A DNA stretch of 64,000 nucleotides from Corynebacterium efficiens YS-314 (GTDB taxonomy: Bacteria; Actinomycetota; Actinomycetes; Mycobacteriales; Mycobacteriaceae). A program made the translations under genes and the position numbers. Location of the stretch: assembly GCF_000011305.1 (NCBI RefSeq), contig NC_004369.1:992001-1056000 (forward strand). Direction: 5' to 3'. The notes beneath the pieces are model-generated. The model did not search any database. It saw only the letters and a list, made by a program, of their open reading frames with translations, and was not told the DNA's origin. Positions 16,595 to 25,414 of this stretch are shown here, in pieces (the stretch's first letter is position 1; each line of letters starts with the position of its first letter).

Positions 16595-17296
16595 ATGAAA
16601 GTTCTGGTAGTAGATGATGAGCCGGCGGTACGCGAGTCTCTGAGACGTTCCCTGACCTTCAATGGATACAACGTGGTGACTGCCGAAGATGGCGTGCAGG
16701 CACTGGAAGTTATTGAGAGGGAACATCCTGAAATCGTGATTCTTGATGTCATGATGCCGCGGATGGATGGCCTCGAGGTGTGCCGCACCCTCCGCAGCCA
16801 GGGCGATGACCGCTCCATTCTCATCCTCACTGCCCGGGACAATGTCTCCGACCGCGTCGGTGGTCTGGACGCGGGAGCTGATGACTACCTGACCAAGCCT
16901 TTCGCGCTGGAGGAGCTGCTCGCCCGGGTCCGGTCACTCGTGCGTCGCTCCGCGGTGGAATCCAATAACAATGCGGCCAGCAACCGACAGACTGAACTCA
17001 CCTTCGGGGATCTCACCCTGAACCCGGAGACCCGCGATGTATCCAGGGCGGTCCGTCCCATCAGTCTGACCCGCACCGAGTTCGCCCTCCTGGAACTCCT
17101 GATGAAAAACCCCCGGAAGGTGCTGCCCCGTAACACCATCCTGGAGGAGGTCTGGGGCTATGACTTTCCCACCTCGGGCAATGCCCTCGAGGTGTATATC
17201 GGTTACCTGCGCCGCAAGACTGAGCAGGAGGGGGAGAGCAGGGTCATCTACACCGTCCGTGGAGTCGGCTATGTCCTCAGGGAGACCGCTCCGTGA
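16595..17296 (+). CDS. mprA: Two-component response regulator, OmpR/MprA type
   Basis: 233 aa. Receiver domain with acidic pocket VVDDEP, phosphoacceptor Asp51 in [12 protein letters not shown], the Thr in LILTARD and the Lys in YLTKPF. The C-terminal winged helix (about 135-230) ends in [16 protein letters not shown] and VRGVGYVL. Neighbours (histidine kinase, HtrA protease, MoaB-like, MscL) match M. tuberculosis mprA-mprB-pepD-moaB2-mscL, so this is the envelope-stress regulator orthologue (CgtR2 in C. glutamicum naming). It overlaps the kinase gene by four bases. A ribosome-binding GGGAAG lies 10-15 bases before the ATG. Confidence 0.93.
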   Translation: MKVLVVDDEPAVRESLRRSLTFNGYNVVTAEDGVQALEVIEREHPEIVILDVMMPRMDGLEVCRTLRSQGDDRSILILTARDNVSDRVGGLDAGADDYLTKPFALEELLARVRSLVRRSAVESNNNAASNRQTELTFGDLTLNPETRDVSRAVRPISLTRTEFALLELLMKNPRKVLPRNTILEEVWGYDFPTSGNALEVYIGYLRRKTEQEGESRVIYTVRGVGYVLRETAP

Positions 17297-18759
17297 CCTT
17301 GAGGCGTATCGGATCATCGCACCAGCCTGTTGAGGTGATGATTGATCCGGGTGAGGAACAGCCGGAGGGATGGGGTTATGCCGCGTCCCTGCGTTGGCGC
17401 CTCGCCTTCATGAGGGCGGTCCTCGTCGCCATCACGGTGGGGGTCATCTCAGTGGCCTCCTACTGGACTGTATCCTCATCCCTCACCTCATCCGTTGATG
17501 AGGGCCTGGAGGAAAAAGCATCCACGCTTCTCGAGCGGGCCCAGGAACCGGGGTTCTATGAGAACGTCGAGGATGAGATAGCGATGCTCAAGTCCTACAA
17601 CGGGGACCTGCGTGTGGCGCTTTCCCCTCCGGGGTGGGAGTACGTGGTGGGCGATTCCATCGCCCTGCCGGCGGATCTCCCCCCATCCCGAGGTACCCCC
17701 GACTCCAGGATCATCAGTGGTGCCGGTGGGGAACGCATCGTTGTCATGAGTGACGAGACGGGTGCCGTTGTGGTCATGACCCTGCAGATGGATGATATCC
17801 GCCGACTGGTCACCTCCCTGGGGGTGTTGCTCCTGATCATCAGCTGCGCAGGTGTGCTGATCTCGATCCTCCTGGGGTTTGCCATCTCCGATGCAAGCCT
17901 GAAACCGCTGGCGCAACTGCAGCGTGCCGTCGAAACTGTCGCCCGCACCGACCAGCTCCGCCCGATCCCGGTGGTGGGTAATGATGAGCTGGCCCGGTTG
18001 ACGGTGAGCTTCAATGAGATGCTCGAGGCTCTCCGGGTGTCCCGGATGAGGCAGTCCCAGCTCGTGGCTGATGCCGGGCATGAACTCAAGACCCCGCTCA
18101 CCTCCATGCGCACCAATATCGAGCTGCTCATGATGGCATCCCGCCCGGGATCGCCCCCGATCTCCGAACAGGACCGCCATGAGTTGGAATGCGATGTCCT
18201 GGCACAGATGGAGGAGATGTCCACCCTCATCGGGGACCTCGTCGATCTCACCCGCGAGGAGGAGACGAACGTCCTGGAACCGGTTCACCTCAACCGGGTG
18301 CTGGAAACCGCGGTGGAACGTGTGGAACGACGGCGTCATGATGTGGAGATCCTCACCCACACCGTGTCCTGGTACCTCAACGGTGATGGGTTCTCATTGA
18401 CCCGGGCACTGGTCAACGTTCTGGACAATGCCGTCAAGTGGTCCCCGGAGAATGCTGTGGTGCGGGTGTCCATGAAGCCCATTGATAAACACCATGTCCA
18501 GATCGTGGTGGAGGATTCCGGTCCCGGTATCCCGGAGGAGGAACGCGAGATGATCTTCGAACGATTCTACCGTGCGGTACAGTCGCGTTCACTGCCCGGA
18601 TCCGGACTGGGGCTGGCCATTGTCCGGCAGGTGGTGGACCGCCACGCCGGACATATCGAGGTTGGGGAATCGGATGACGGGGGAACCAAGGTCACCCTGG
18701 TGTTTCCCGGGACTCAGGACCCCACCCATTTGTCACCGGGGCAGCCCAATCCGCAATAG
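17293..18759 (+). CDS. mprB: Sensor histidine kinase, MprB type
   Basis: 488 aa membrane kinase. First membrane helix ~residues 35-57, extracellular sensor domain ~58-175, second helix ~178-202, then HAMP (~202-252). The H-box [13 protein letters not shown] contains His263. The N-box is [13 protein letters not shown], and the G-boxes are VEDSGPGIP and GSGLGLAIV. It starts with GTG overlapping the response regulator stop (GTGA). Being followed by an HtrA/PepD protease matches the mycobacterial MprAB system, in which PepD acts on envelope stress and feeds back on the kinase. Confidence 0.93.
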   Translation: MTLRRIGSSHQPVEVMIDPGEEQPEGWGYAASLRWRLAFMRAVLVAITVGVISVASYWTVSSSLTSSVDEGLEEKASTLLERAQEPGFYENVEDEIAMLKSYNGDLRVALSPPGWEYVVGDSIALPADLPPSRGTPDSRIISGAGGERIVVMSDETGAVVVMTLQMDDIRRLVTSLGVLLLIISCAGVLISILLGFAISDASLKPLAQLQRAVETVARTDQLRPIPVVGNDELARLTVSFNEMLEALRVSRMRQSQLVADAGHELKTPLTSMRTNIELLMMASRPGSPPISEQDRHELECDVLAQMEEMSTLIGDLVDLTREEETNVLEPVHLNRVLETAVERVERRRHDVEILTHTVSWYLNGDGFSLTRALVNVLDNAVKWSPENAVVRVSMKPIDKHHVQIVVEDSGPGIPEEEREMIFERFYRAVQSRSLPGSGLGLAIVRQVVDRHAGHIEVGESDDGGTKVTLVFPGTQDPTHLSPGQPNPQ

Positions 18760-18839
18760 TGGAGGCATTCACCAACCTCACAGCCAGCATTCAGAATCAT
18801 GAGAGTGGCCCCGCAGCCAGGAAGGTCATACTGGAGACC

Positions 18840-20180
18840 ATGACGAATCCCTATCCCCACAATAATGAGGCGAATTCCACGCCGGATAATGAAACCTCCT
18901 CATTTGAACCTGTCCGGAGTGCGTATCCTTCGTGGGGAACCCCGCCGCCGCAGACGACGCAGCCCTCCTCATCCCCGGCCCCGGGGGCACCGGAGGGGTC
19001 AGGGACAGACAAGAGGCAGGCGGGGGATCCGGGAACCCCGGCGTGGACCAGTTGGGACACGGATGCCACCGGGATGGACACCACCCAACCGGAGAGGAAA
19101 CAGAAGAAAACCGTGGGGCTGGGCACCGCACTTGCACTCATGGTGGTGGGGTCTGTTGCCACGGGTTCGATCGTGGGTGTGGCCAGTACGCAGTTCGGGG
19201 ATGACACCGGGGGCAGCGGTGTCATCAACGCACTGGATCAGCCCAGCGCCCAGCGCTCCGTCAGCGCGGAACCGGGATCCGCTGAACAGGTCGCTGATCA
19301 GGTCCTGCCCTCAGTGGTCTCCATCCAGGCCCTCACCCGTAATTCCGCATCTGAGGGATCCGGATCCATCATCTCCTCCGATGGTTTCGTGATGACCAAC
19401 AACCATGTCGTGGCGGGTGTGGAACAGAACGGTGTGCTGCAGGTGACCATGTCCGATGGATCGTCCTATGAGGCTGATTTCATCGCCGGGGATGTCTCCA
19501 CCGACATCGCCGTGATCAAGATCCGGAATGCCACCGACCTGCCCATGATCAACTTCGGTGATTCTGATTCCCTGGCGGTCGGGCAGGAAGTCCTGGCGGT
19601 GGGGTCCCCGCTCGGGTTGAGCTCCACCGTGACCAGCGGCATAGTCTCCGCCCTCAACCGCCCGGTGCGGGCGTCGGGTGACGGTGGGGAATCCTCCCTC
19701 ATCGATGCCATCCAGACCGATGCCGCCATCAACCCGGGTAACTCAGGTGGCCCGCTGGTGGATATGGAGGGAAATCTCATCGGGATGAACTCGGTGATCG
19801 CCTCGATTTCCTCCGGCACGGACACCGGTGGGTCGATCGGCCTCGGTTTTGCCATCCCCGCCAATTTCGCCAAACGGGTCGCCACGCAGCTCATTGAGAC
19901 TGGGGTGGCCACCCAGCCGATGATCGGTGTCACGCTGGCCAACGGTGCCAATGTGTCGGGTGCCCTGATCGCCAGCGTCCAGGACGGTGGCCCCGGCGCT
20001 GCGGCCGGCTTGAAGCCCGGTGATGTGGTGACCATGCTCAATGATCGTGTCATCGATAGTGCGGATGCATTAATTGCCGCAGTTCGCTCACAAGATTTCG
20101 GGGAAACGGTTACGCTGACAGTCACAGCACAAGACACCTCGCAGACCCGGCAGGTGGAGGTTACTCTCACCAGCGAGTAG
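18840..20180 (+). CDS. pepD: HtrA/DegP-like membrane-anchored serine protease (PepD orthologue)
   Basis: About 446 aa. A disordered cytoplasmic N-terminus rich in Pro, Ser and Thr (~100 residues), one membrane helix (GLGTALALMVVGSVATGSIVG), then a trypsin-like domain: His in NNHVVAG, Asp in DVSTDIAVIKI, Ser in NPGNSGGPLV. A C-terminal PDZ domain (AAGLKPGDVVTMLNDRVI) completes the usual quality-control protease. I start at ATG 18840 (GGAG three bases upstream); an in-frame GTG at 18759 that touches the kinase stop would add 27 residues. It probably degrades misfolded exported proteins and modulates the MprAB-like pair. Confidence 0.9.
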   Translation: MTNPYPHNNEANSTPDNETSSFEPVRSAYPSWGTPPPQTTQPSSSPAPGAPEGSGTDKRQAGDPGTPAWTSWDTDATGMDTTQPERKQKKTVGLGTALALMVVGSVATGSIVGVASTQFGDDTGGSGVINALDQPSAQRSVSAEPGSAEQVADQVLPSVVSIQALTRNSASEGSGSIISSDGFVMTNNHVVAGVEQNGVLQVTMSDGSSYEADFIAGDVSTDIAVIKIRNATDLPMINFGDSDSLAVGQEVLAVGSPLGLSSTVTSGIVSALNRPVRASGDGGESSLIDAIQTDAAINPGNSGGPLVDMEGNLIGMNSVIASISSGTDTGGSIGLGFAIPANFAKRVATQLIETGVATQPMIGVTLANGANVSGALIASVQDGGPGAAAGLKPGDVVTMLNDRVIDSADALIAAVRSQDFGETVTLTVTAQDTSQTRQVEVTLTSE

Positions 20181-20235
20181 TTTGAGTGCAGAGCATGTGA
20201 CTGAAACGGCCCTATTGAAGTTTGAGCGAGGAACG

Positions 20236-20826
20236 ATGACGAACGATCCGCTGGGAAATCTCACTGATGTCCTGGAGAACCGGGAGCCCCTCCCCAATGT
20301 GGAGCCGGACCCGGAATATCTGATGGCGACGGAACAGGAGTCGAATCCCTCCAGCTTCCGTCGGGCCCTTGTCGTGCTGATCACCGATCATCCGGATGCG
20401 GTCGCACAGGAAAAAGGTTGTCTGGTCACCGAACTTCTGGTGGAAACCGGTTTCGCTGTTGATGCGGTGGTCCAGGTTCCGTCCAAGAAGTCCCAGATCC
20501 GTCAGGCTATTGAAACCGCCGTGGTAGGTGGTGCCGACCTGGTGCTCACCGTCGGTGGTGTCGGTGTCGGACCGCGGGATAGGGCTCCTGAGGCCACCCG
20601 CTCGATTCTGGACCAGTCGGTCCCCGGTATCGCCCAGGCACTGCGGTCCTCAGCTCTGGCCTCCGGAGCTGTGGATGCGAGTGTGTCGCGCGGGGTGTCC
20701 GGTATCTCGGGGTCGACCCTGGTGGTCAATCTCGCGGACTCCGATGAAGCCATCCGGGAGGGCATGACCACTGTGGGACCGCTGGTTCACCATGTGGTGG
20801 ATCAGATGCAGGCTTCTGTCGTCTAG
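20236..20826 (+). CDS. MoaB/MogA-like molybdopterin-binding protein
   Basis: 196 aa with a ~40-residue N-terminal extension before the MoaB fold (RRALVVLITDHPDAVAQEKG). The molybdopterin-binding loop reads TVGGVGVGPRDRAPEATR; typical MogA/MoaB has GGTG followed by an RDxTPEAT-like sequence, so two positions differ here (T to V and T to A). I chose ATG 20236 because GAGGA lies just upstream; an earlier TTG at 20182 is also in frame. Synteny matches M. tuberculosis moaB2 (Rv0984) downstream of pepD. Whether it still adenylylates molybdopterin is uncertain. Confidence 0.8.
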   Translation: MTNDPLGNLTDVLENREPLPNVEPDPEYLMATEQESNPSSFRRALVVLITDHPDAVAQEKGCLVTELLVETGFAVDAVVQVPSKKSQIRQAIETAVVGGADLVLTVGGVGVGPRDRAPEATRSILDQSVPGIAQALRSSALASGAVDASVSRGVSGISGSTLVVNLADSDEAIREGMTTVGPLVHHVVDQMQASVV

Positions 20827-20841
20827 GGGGTCTGGTAGGTG

Positions 20842-21024
20842 ATGAGGAAACGCAGGCGAGTTTTCAGGGAATCACCCGCCGGGGACTATGACAGGACGGC
20901 GGACACCCCGGCACCGTTGCCGGTGGGTGATGAGGCCCGGGAGGTCATCCTCGATCCCGAGCAGGATGACACACCCGTGGATGAGGATTTCTGGCAGGAG
21001 CAGTTGCCACCCCACCATGGTTGA
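20842..21024 (+). CDS. Small hypothetical protein, 60 aa
   Basis: Short gene 15 bp after the MoaB-like stop, with a G-rich stretch (CTAGGGGGTCTGGTAGG) as possible ribosome-binding site and adjacent GTG-ATG starts. The product has a very basic N-terminus (MRKRRRVFRE) and an acidic C-terminal half (REVILDPEQDDTPVDEDFW). I recognise no domain. Co-direction with the operon, and the terminator hairpin 16 bp after its stop, favour a real gene. No homologue could be checked. Confidence 0.5.
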   Translation: MRKRRRVFRESPAGDYDRTADTPAPLPVGDEAREVILDPEQDDTPVDEDFWQEQLPPHHG

Positions 21025-21040
21025 TCCCATACCGGTTGAG

Positions 21041-21068
21041 AGAACCACCCCCACCGCGGGGTGGTTCT
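21041..21068. terminator. Hairpin between convergent genes (small protein / mscL)
   Basis: 11-bp perfect stem AGAACCACCCC (21041-21051) with complement at 21058-21068 and a 6-base loop. T-runs are weak on both sides, so termination efficiency is uncertain. Its location between converging genes supports a bidirectional terminator. Confidence 0.65.
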
Positions 21069-21083
21069 TGGCATTTCCGGGAT

Positions 21084-21539
21084 CTAGAGTCCGGGCCGGT
21101 CATCCGAACCGGTCTGCTGCGCACCGGCAGCCTGCTGGTTCTTCTGCTCCAGGAGCAGATCCCGGATCTCGGTGAGCAGCTCGGCCTCCAGGGAGGCGGG
21201 TGCCTCCTCTTCCTCCTCCACCCCCTTGCGTCGGGCCAGGGCCTCGTTGAGTTTGTTCATCGGGGTGATGAGGACGAAGTAGACGATGGCCGCGATGATG
21301 AGGAAGTTGATGGCGGCGGTGATCACGGCGCCGAAATCGATGAAGGTGGCCGGGTTGTCTGCGAAGATGTGGAATCCGAGCCCGGAGACATCAGCCCCTC
21401 CTACCGAGGCGATCAGCGGATTGATGATGTGGGTGGAGAAGGCGGTCACGATGCCGGTGAAGGCGGTTCCGATGACCACCGCCACGGCCAGCTCGACGAC
21501 ATTGCCGCGAAGGATGAAATCCCTGAAGCCTTTAAGCAT
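21084..21539 (-). CDS. mscL: Large-conductance mechanosensitive channel MscL
   Basis: 151 aa. The N-terminus MLKGFRDFILRGNVVELAVAVVIGTAF is the conserved amphipathic helix plus first pore helix; the second membrane helix is around FLIIAAIVYFVLITPMN. The C-terminal helix (EAELLTEIRDLLLEQ) forms the cytoplasmic bundle. Opens as an emergency valve on hypo-osmotic shock. The C-terminal region is slightly longer and more acidic (VEEEEEAPAS) than in enteric MscL. Mycobacterial mscL sits in the same place next to moaB2. Confidence 0.96.
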   Translation of the reverse strand: MLKGFRDFILRGNVVELAVAVVIGTAFTGIVTAFSTHIINPLIASVGGADVSGLGFHIFADNPATFIDFGAVITAAINFLIIAAIVYFVLITPMNKLNEALARRKGVEEEEEAPASLEAELLTEIRDLLLEQKNQQAAGAQQTGSDDRPGL

Positions 21540-21668
21540 GCGGGTGCTCCTGATTCATGAGTTCAATGGGGATGATGTGCAGGTGACCCGGGTGTTCATA
21601 CCGGGGTGTGGGCCACATCTGTACTCTAGCGGGGAATCGGCCCGGGACGCATCGGAAGAGGCCGGAGT

Positions 21669-22316
21669 TCAGCCGGTGCGATCACCGGTGAGCACCACCG
21701 CGAGTGGGGAATTGAGGGCGGCCGCTGCCACGGCGGCTGCATCGGTCTGGGGGAGTGCGATGAGGACAGTTGCGGGGTCTGCCCCGGCGGTATCTCCGAC
21801 CAGCACCACCTTTCCGCCGGAGGCGATGGTGGCGGGTAGGCCGGTGTCCGGGTTCTGGGAGATTACGGAGATCGTGTCGCCGGGCAGCAGGAGGGGGATG
21901 ATGGAAGGGTCGGCGAGTTTGAGCGGGACCATGTTGAACGGGTCGGTGGAAGCCGCAGCGGGGTCAATATCATCTGTGAGGGAGGACACCAGCTCGGTGC
22001 CGACAAACCTGGGGGCGGTGACCCATTCCCCGGCGGTGACCGAGGATGCGGTGATCCTGCCGAGTGCTTCCTCCGGGATGCGTATGACCTGATCAGGAAC
22101 GAGATCTGCGGGGATCCGTCGCAACTCCAGGTCCTGGTCGGTGATTTCGGTGCCTGCGGGGATGTCCCGGGAGAACACAACCACCCGGGGATCGGTGCTG
22201 ATCAGAGAACCGGCGAAGAGGAAGCCGGCGACGATGAGCAGGGTGGCGGCCAGAGCGCGGCGGAGCAGAAGGGTGCGGTGCCACCCGGGAGTGGTGAGGG
22301 TTGTTTTCAGGTTCAT
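21669..22316 (-). CDS. SAF-domain membrane-anchored protein (CpaB/RcpC-like)
   Basis: 215 aa. An N-terminal membrane anchor (ALAATLLIVAGFLFAGSLI) is followed by an SAF domain beginning VVVFSRDIPAGTEITDQDLELRRIP, as in CpaB/RcpC Flp-pilus assembly and antifreeze/SAF proteins. No pilus genes are nearby. It is encoded 15 bp downstream of the 5-formyl-THF cyclo-ligase gene and probably shares its transcript. Role unknown; an extracytoplasmic protein with a stabilising or carbohydrate-binding SAF fold is all the sequence supports. Confidence 0.75.
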   Translation of the reverse strand: MNLKTTLTTPGWHRTLLLRRALAATLLIVAGFLFAGSLISTDPRVVVFSRDIPAGTEITDQDLELRRIPADLVPDQVIRIPEEALGRITASSVTAGEWVTAPRFVGTELVSSLTDDIDPAAASTDPFNMVPLKLADPSIIPLLLPGDTISVISQNPDTGLPATIASGGKVVLVGDTAGADPATVLIALPQTDAAAVAAAALNSPLAVVLTGDRTG

Positions 22317-22331
22317 ACCCTCTTGGACTGT

Positions 22332-22907
22332 TTAAGTGCGCCCGAGGTTCCGCACCCCGGCGGGGGTGATGATGATATTGACCGGGAGGTCGTGTTCCTC
22401 CACGGTGATGTCCTCACGGATCTCACCGTTGAACAGGAGTGTGAGGGTGGTCCCCTTCATGCCGGTGGCCAGGGCGCGGTCGTAATAACCCCCGCCCTTG
22501 CCGAGCCGGATGCCCTCCGGTGTACAGGCGAGTGCGGGGGCGATCACCACGTCGCAGAAGTTCACGGCCTCCGGACCGAGCCGCGTCCCGGAGGGTTCCC
22601 GGATGCCGAAGGGGCCGGGTACCAGTCCGGTCGGGCCCTCGTAGAGGGCCCAGTCCATGCGGCCATCATCAAGGGCGACGGGCAGGATCACGGCGGGAAC
22701 CTCGGCCTGGAGGGCGTCGAGAAGCAACCGCCCACCCGGCTCGGTGCGGGTGGGCACGTACGCGGCCACCCGCTGGGGGCGTTTGGACCGTAGATAATAG
22801 GAGATATTCGCTATCAGGGCGGCGTTCTCGGCCTCCCGACGGTCCTCCGGCATGGTGGCGCGTGCCTCTTGCAGCTTGTCCCGCAGCTTCTGTTTGCTCT
22901 CGCTCAT
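22332..22907 (-). CDS. 5-formyltetrahydrofolate cyclo-ligase
   Basis: 191 aa. Converts 5-formyl-THF to 5,10-methenyl-THF using ATP. Shows the family's signature GIRLGKGGGYYDRALA in the C-terminal third and an N-terminal KQKLRDKLQEARATMP. Divergent from galU with 72 bp between start codons, as in M. tuberculosis (Rv0992c / galU Rv0993). Confidence 0.92.
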   Translation of the reverse strand: MSESKQKLRDKLQEARATMPEDRREAENAALIANISYYLRSKRPQRVAAYVPTRTEPGGRLLLDALQAEVPAVILPVALDDGRMDWALYEGPTGLVPGPFGIREPSGTRLGPEAVNFCDVVIAPALACTPEGIRLGKGGGYYDRALATGMKGTTLTLLFNGEIREDITVEEHDLPVNIIITPAGVRNLGRT

Positions 22908-22979
22908 GGTTTAAAGGATATCCCTTATTTCCGGTGGGGCACGGGGTTTGGCCAGACGCCTGCAGGTAGGGTGGTGTCC

Positions 22980-23924
22980 ATGAGTCTGTCTATCAAAGAG
23001 CATGTGAACGCGGTCAAGACTGTCGTGGTGCCTGCCGCTGGAATGGGGACGCGCTTTCTCCCCGCCACGAAGACGGTTCCCAAGGAACTGCTCCCGGTTG
23101 TGGATACCCCTGGCATCGAGTTGATCGCGGAGGAGGCCGCCAAGTTGGGGGCCACCCGCCTGGCGGTTATCACCGCACCCAACAAGGCAGGGGTGCTCGC
23201 GCATTTTGAGCGGTTCACCGAGCTGGAGGCCACCCTGGAGGAGCGGGGAAAGACAGACCAGTTGCAGAAGGTCCGTCGTGCGGCGGGGCTCATCGACGCT
23301 GTTCCCGTCACTCAGGAGCACCCCCTCGGACTGGGGCACGCTGTGGGACTGGCTGAGTCCGTGCTCGATGCGGATGAGGATGTCGTTGCGGTCATGCTGC
23401 CCGATGATCTCGTGCTGCCGTTCGGGGTCATGGAACGCATGGCGCAGGTACGTGCGGAGTTCGGTGGTTCCGTCCTGTGTGCCGTCGAGGTTGCTGATGA
23501 TGAGGTGAGCAACTACGGCATCTTCCGGGTGGAGAACGCTGATGATAATGGTGCTGACCAGGATGTCAAGCGGGTGACCGGGATGGTGGAGAAGCCGGCT
23601 GTTGAGGATGCCCCCTCCAACCTCGCGGCCACCGGCCGTTACCTTCTTGACCGGTCCATCTTCGACGCCCTGCGGCGTATCACCCCCGGTGCCGGTGGGG
23701 AGCTGCAGCTGACCGATGCCATCGCCCTGCTTATCGACGACGGGCACCCGGTTCACATCGTCGTCCACCGTGGTAAACGACACGATCTCGGCAACCCCGG
23801 TGGTTATATCCCGGCATGCGTCGACTTTGGTCTGGACCATCCCGTGTACGGTCCCCAGCTTCGTCGCGCACTCGCCCAGATCATGGTGGATCATGGCGTG
23901 GTCGATGCCTCCGCCATCAGGTGA
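22980..23924 (+). CDS. galU: UTP–glucose-1-phosphate uridylyltransferase
   Basis: 314 aa. Makes UDP-glucose for cell-wall and arabinogalactan precursors. The N-terminal nucleotide loop reads VVPAAGMGTRFLPATKTVPKELLPVVD. VMLPDDLVLP carries the metal-binding Asp, and VEKP and GGELQLTDAI follow. I start at ATG 22980 (MSLSIKEH), not at the longer frame from 22869, because homology begins there and AGGTAGGG lies just upstream. Confidence 0.95.
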   Translation: MSLSIKEHVNAVKTVVVPAAGMGTRFLPATKTVPKELLPVVDTPGIELIAEEAAKLGATRLAVITAPNKAGVLAHFERFTELEATLEERGKTDQLQKVRRAAGLIDAVPVTQEHPLGLGHAVGLAESVLDADEDVVAVMLPDDLVLPFGVMERMAQVRAEFGGSVLCAVEVADDEVSNYGIFRVENADDNGADQDVKRVTGMVEKPAVEDAPSNLAATGRYLLDRSIFDALRRITPGAGGELQLTDAIALLIDDGHPVHIVVHRGKRHDLGNPGGYIPACVDFGLDHPVYGPQLRRALAQIMVDHGVVDASAIR

Positions 23925-24133
23925 GCAGGCCCCCGGCCGGAGGGGTTCGGTTCACCCCGGTGACATGAGCCACCGGGATGGCCCGGGGGTCGGTAGTTTG
24001 GTTCACAGTCCCGTTCTCCCGGTGTGTACCCCGCAGGGATCGTGGGACCCACTGTCGTTACTGCTTCGGGGTTTCCACCCGGGTGGCCACCCAACCGACG
24101 TAAGATAGCTCGCTGTTCCTGAAGGAGGTCCTA

Positions 24134-25393
24134 TTGCGGTCAGTCGAACAACAGCTGGCTATGGTGACGCAGGCGGCGGTGGCACCGGAGCCGGTGCGTA
24201 TCGCCATCGCCGAGGCACTCGGTCTCATGTGCGCCGAGGATGTCCAGGCGACCCGTGCGCTGCCTGGTTTCGCCCAGGCAGCGATTGATGGTTATGCAGT
24301 ACGTGCCGTGGATGTCGGTGGTGAGCGGTCGCTGAGCCGGGAGGTACCGGTGGCCCCGCCGGAGAAGTCCCTCCCGGTTGTCGGTGAGGTGGCGGCGGGT
24401 TCACAACAACCCCTGCGCCTCCAACCCCGGCAGGCGGTGCGTGTCCAGACCGGTGCGCCCCTGCCCACCCTCGCCGATGCCGTCCTGCCCCTGGCCTGGA
24501 GCGACCGCGGACGCAAGCGCGTCACAGCGCAACGCCCCGTTCGCTCGGGTGAGTTTGTGCGCAAGGAGGGTGATGACATCCAACCGGGTGATGTCGCCGT
24601 CAGCGCCGGTGCGGTGCTGGGTCCCGCCCAGATCGGACTGCTCGCCGCGGTCGGGCGATCCAAGGTGCTGGTCTACCCCCGTCCCCGCATGTCGGTGATC
24701 TCCGTGGGGGCGGAGCTGGTTGACATCGATCGGCAGCCCGGTCTGGGGCAGGTCTATGACGTCAACTCCTACTCCCTCGCCGCCGCCGGTAGGGAAGCCG
24801 GCGCCGATGTCTACCGTTACGGCATCGCCGCCGGTGAACCGCGGCGCATCAAGGAGATCATCGAATCGCAGATGCTGCGCGCCGAGATCGTGGTCATCGC
24901 CGGAGCCGTGGGGGGCTCCGCCTCCGAGGACGTCCGGGAGGTGCTGCGTGAACTCGGCGAGATCGACACCGAGCGTGTGGCCATGCACCCGGGGTCGGTC
25001 CAGGGGTTCGGGCTGTTGGGGGAGAACCGTATTCCGGTGTTCCTCCTGCCCTCCAACCCTCTGGCCTCCCTGGTGATCTTCGAGACCTTCGTCCGACCCC
25101 TCATCCGACTCAGCCTGGGCAAGTCGAATGCGAACCGGCGGGTGGTGCGGGCGCGGGCGCTCAACCATGTCGCCTCCGTCGCGGGACGGAAGGGGTTCAT
25201 CCGGTCCCGCCTCATGCGTGATGCGGAGACCCAGGATTATCTGGTGGAGGCGCTGGGTGGGGCCACCGGTGCGCCCTCCCACCTGCTCGCCGGACTGTCC
25301 GAGGCTAACGCCATGATCCGGATCCCCGAGGAGGTCACCGAGATCCGCCCTGGCGATGTCGTTGATGTCATCTTCCTGGCGCAGGGTCGATGA
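24134..25393 (+). CDS. glp: MoeA/gephyrin-like protein, probable Glp of corynebacterial cell division
   Basis: 419 aa with the four-domain MoeA layout: RALPGFAQAAIDGYAVRA in the N-terminal region, a MoaB-like domain with PRPRMSVISVGAEL, and a C-terminal beta domain. Start is TTG with a perfect GGAGG five bases upstream. The catalytic signatures are off: the T-G-G-x-S-x-G loop reads AGAVGGSASED, the KPGKP position reads HPGSVQ, and PGNP reads PSNP. In C. glutamicum the MoeA-type protein in this galU-moeA-rimJ cluster has been described as Glp, a gephyrin-like protein that binds FtsZ and a membrane receptor. The altered residues fit a moonlighting or repurposed role; residual molybdopterin activity cannot be excluded. 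Confidence 0.82.
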   Translation: MRSVEQQLAMVTQAAVAPEPVRIAIAEALGLMCAEDVQATRALPGFAQAAIDGYAVRAVDVGGERSLSREVPVAPPEKSLPVVGEVAAGSQQPLRLQPRQAVRVQTGAPLPTLADAVLPLAWSDRGRKRVTAQRPVRSGEFVRKEGDDIQPGDVAVSAGAVLGPAQIGLLAAVGRSKVLVYPRPRMSVISVGAELVDIDRQPGLGQVYDVNSYSLAAAGREAGADVYRYGIAAGEPRRIKEIIESQMLRAEIVVIAGAVGGSASEDVREVLRELGEIDTERVAMHPGSVQGFGLLGENRIPVFLLPSNPLASLVIFETFVRPLIRLSLGKSNANRRVVRARALNHVASVAGRKGFIRSRLMRDAETQDYLVEALGGATGAPSHLLAGLSEANAMIRIPEEVTEIRPGDVVDVIFLAQGR

Positions 25394-25414
25394 GGGGGAG
25401 GGACGGATCTTCCC

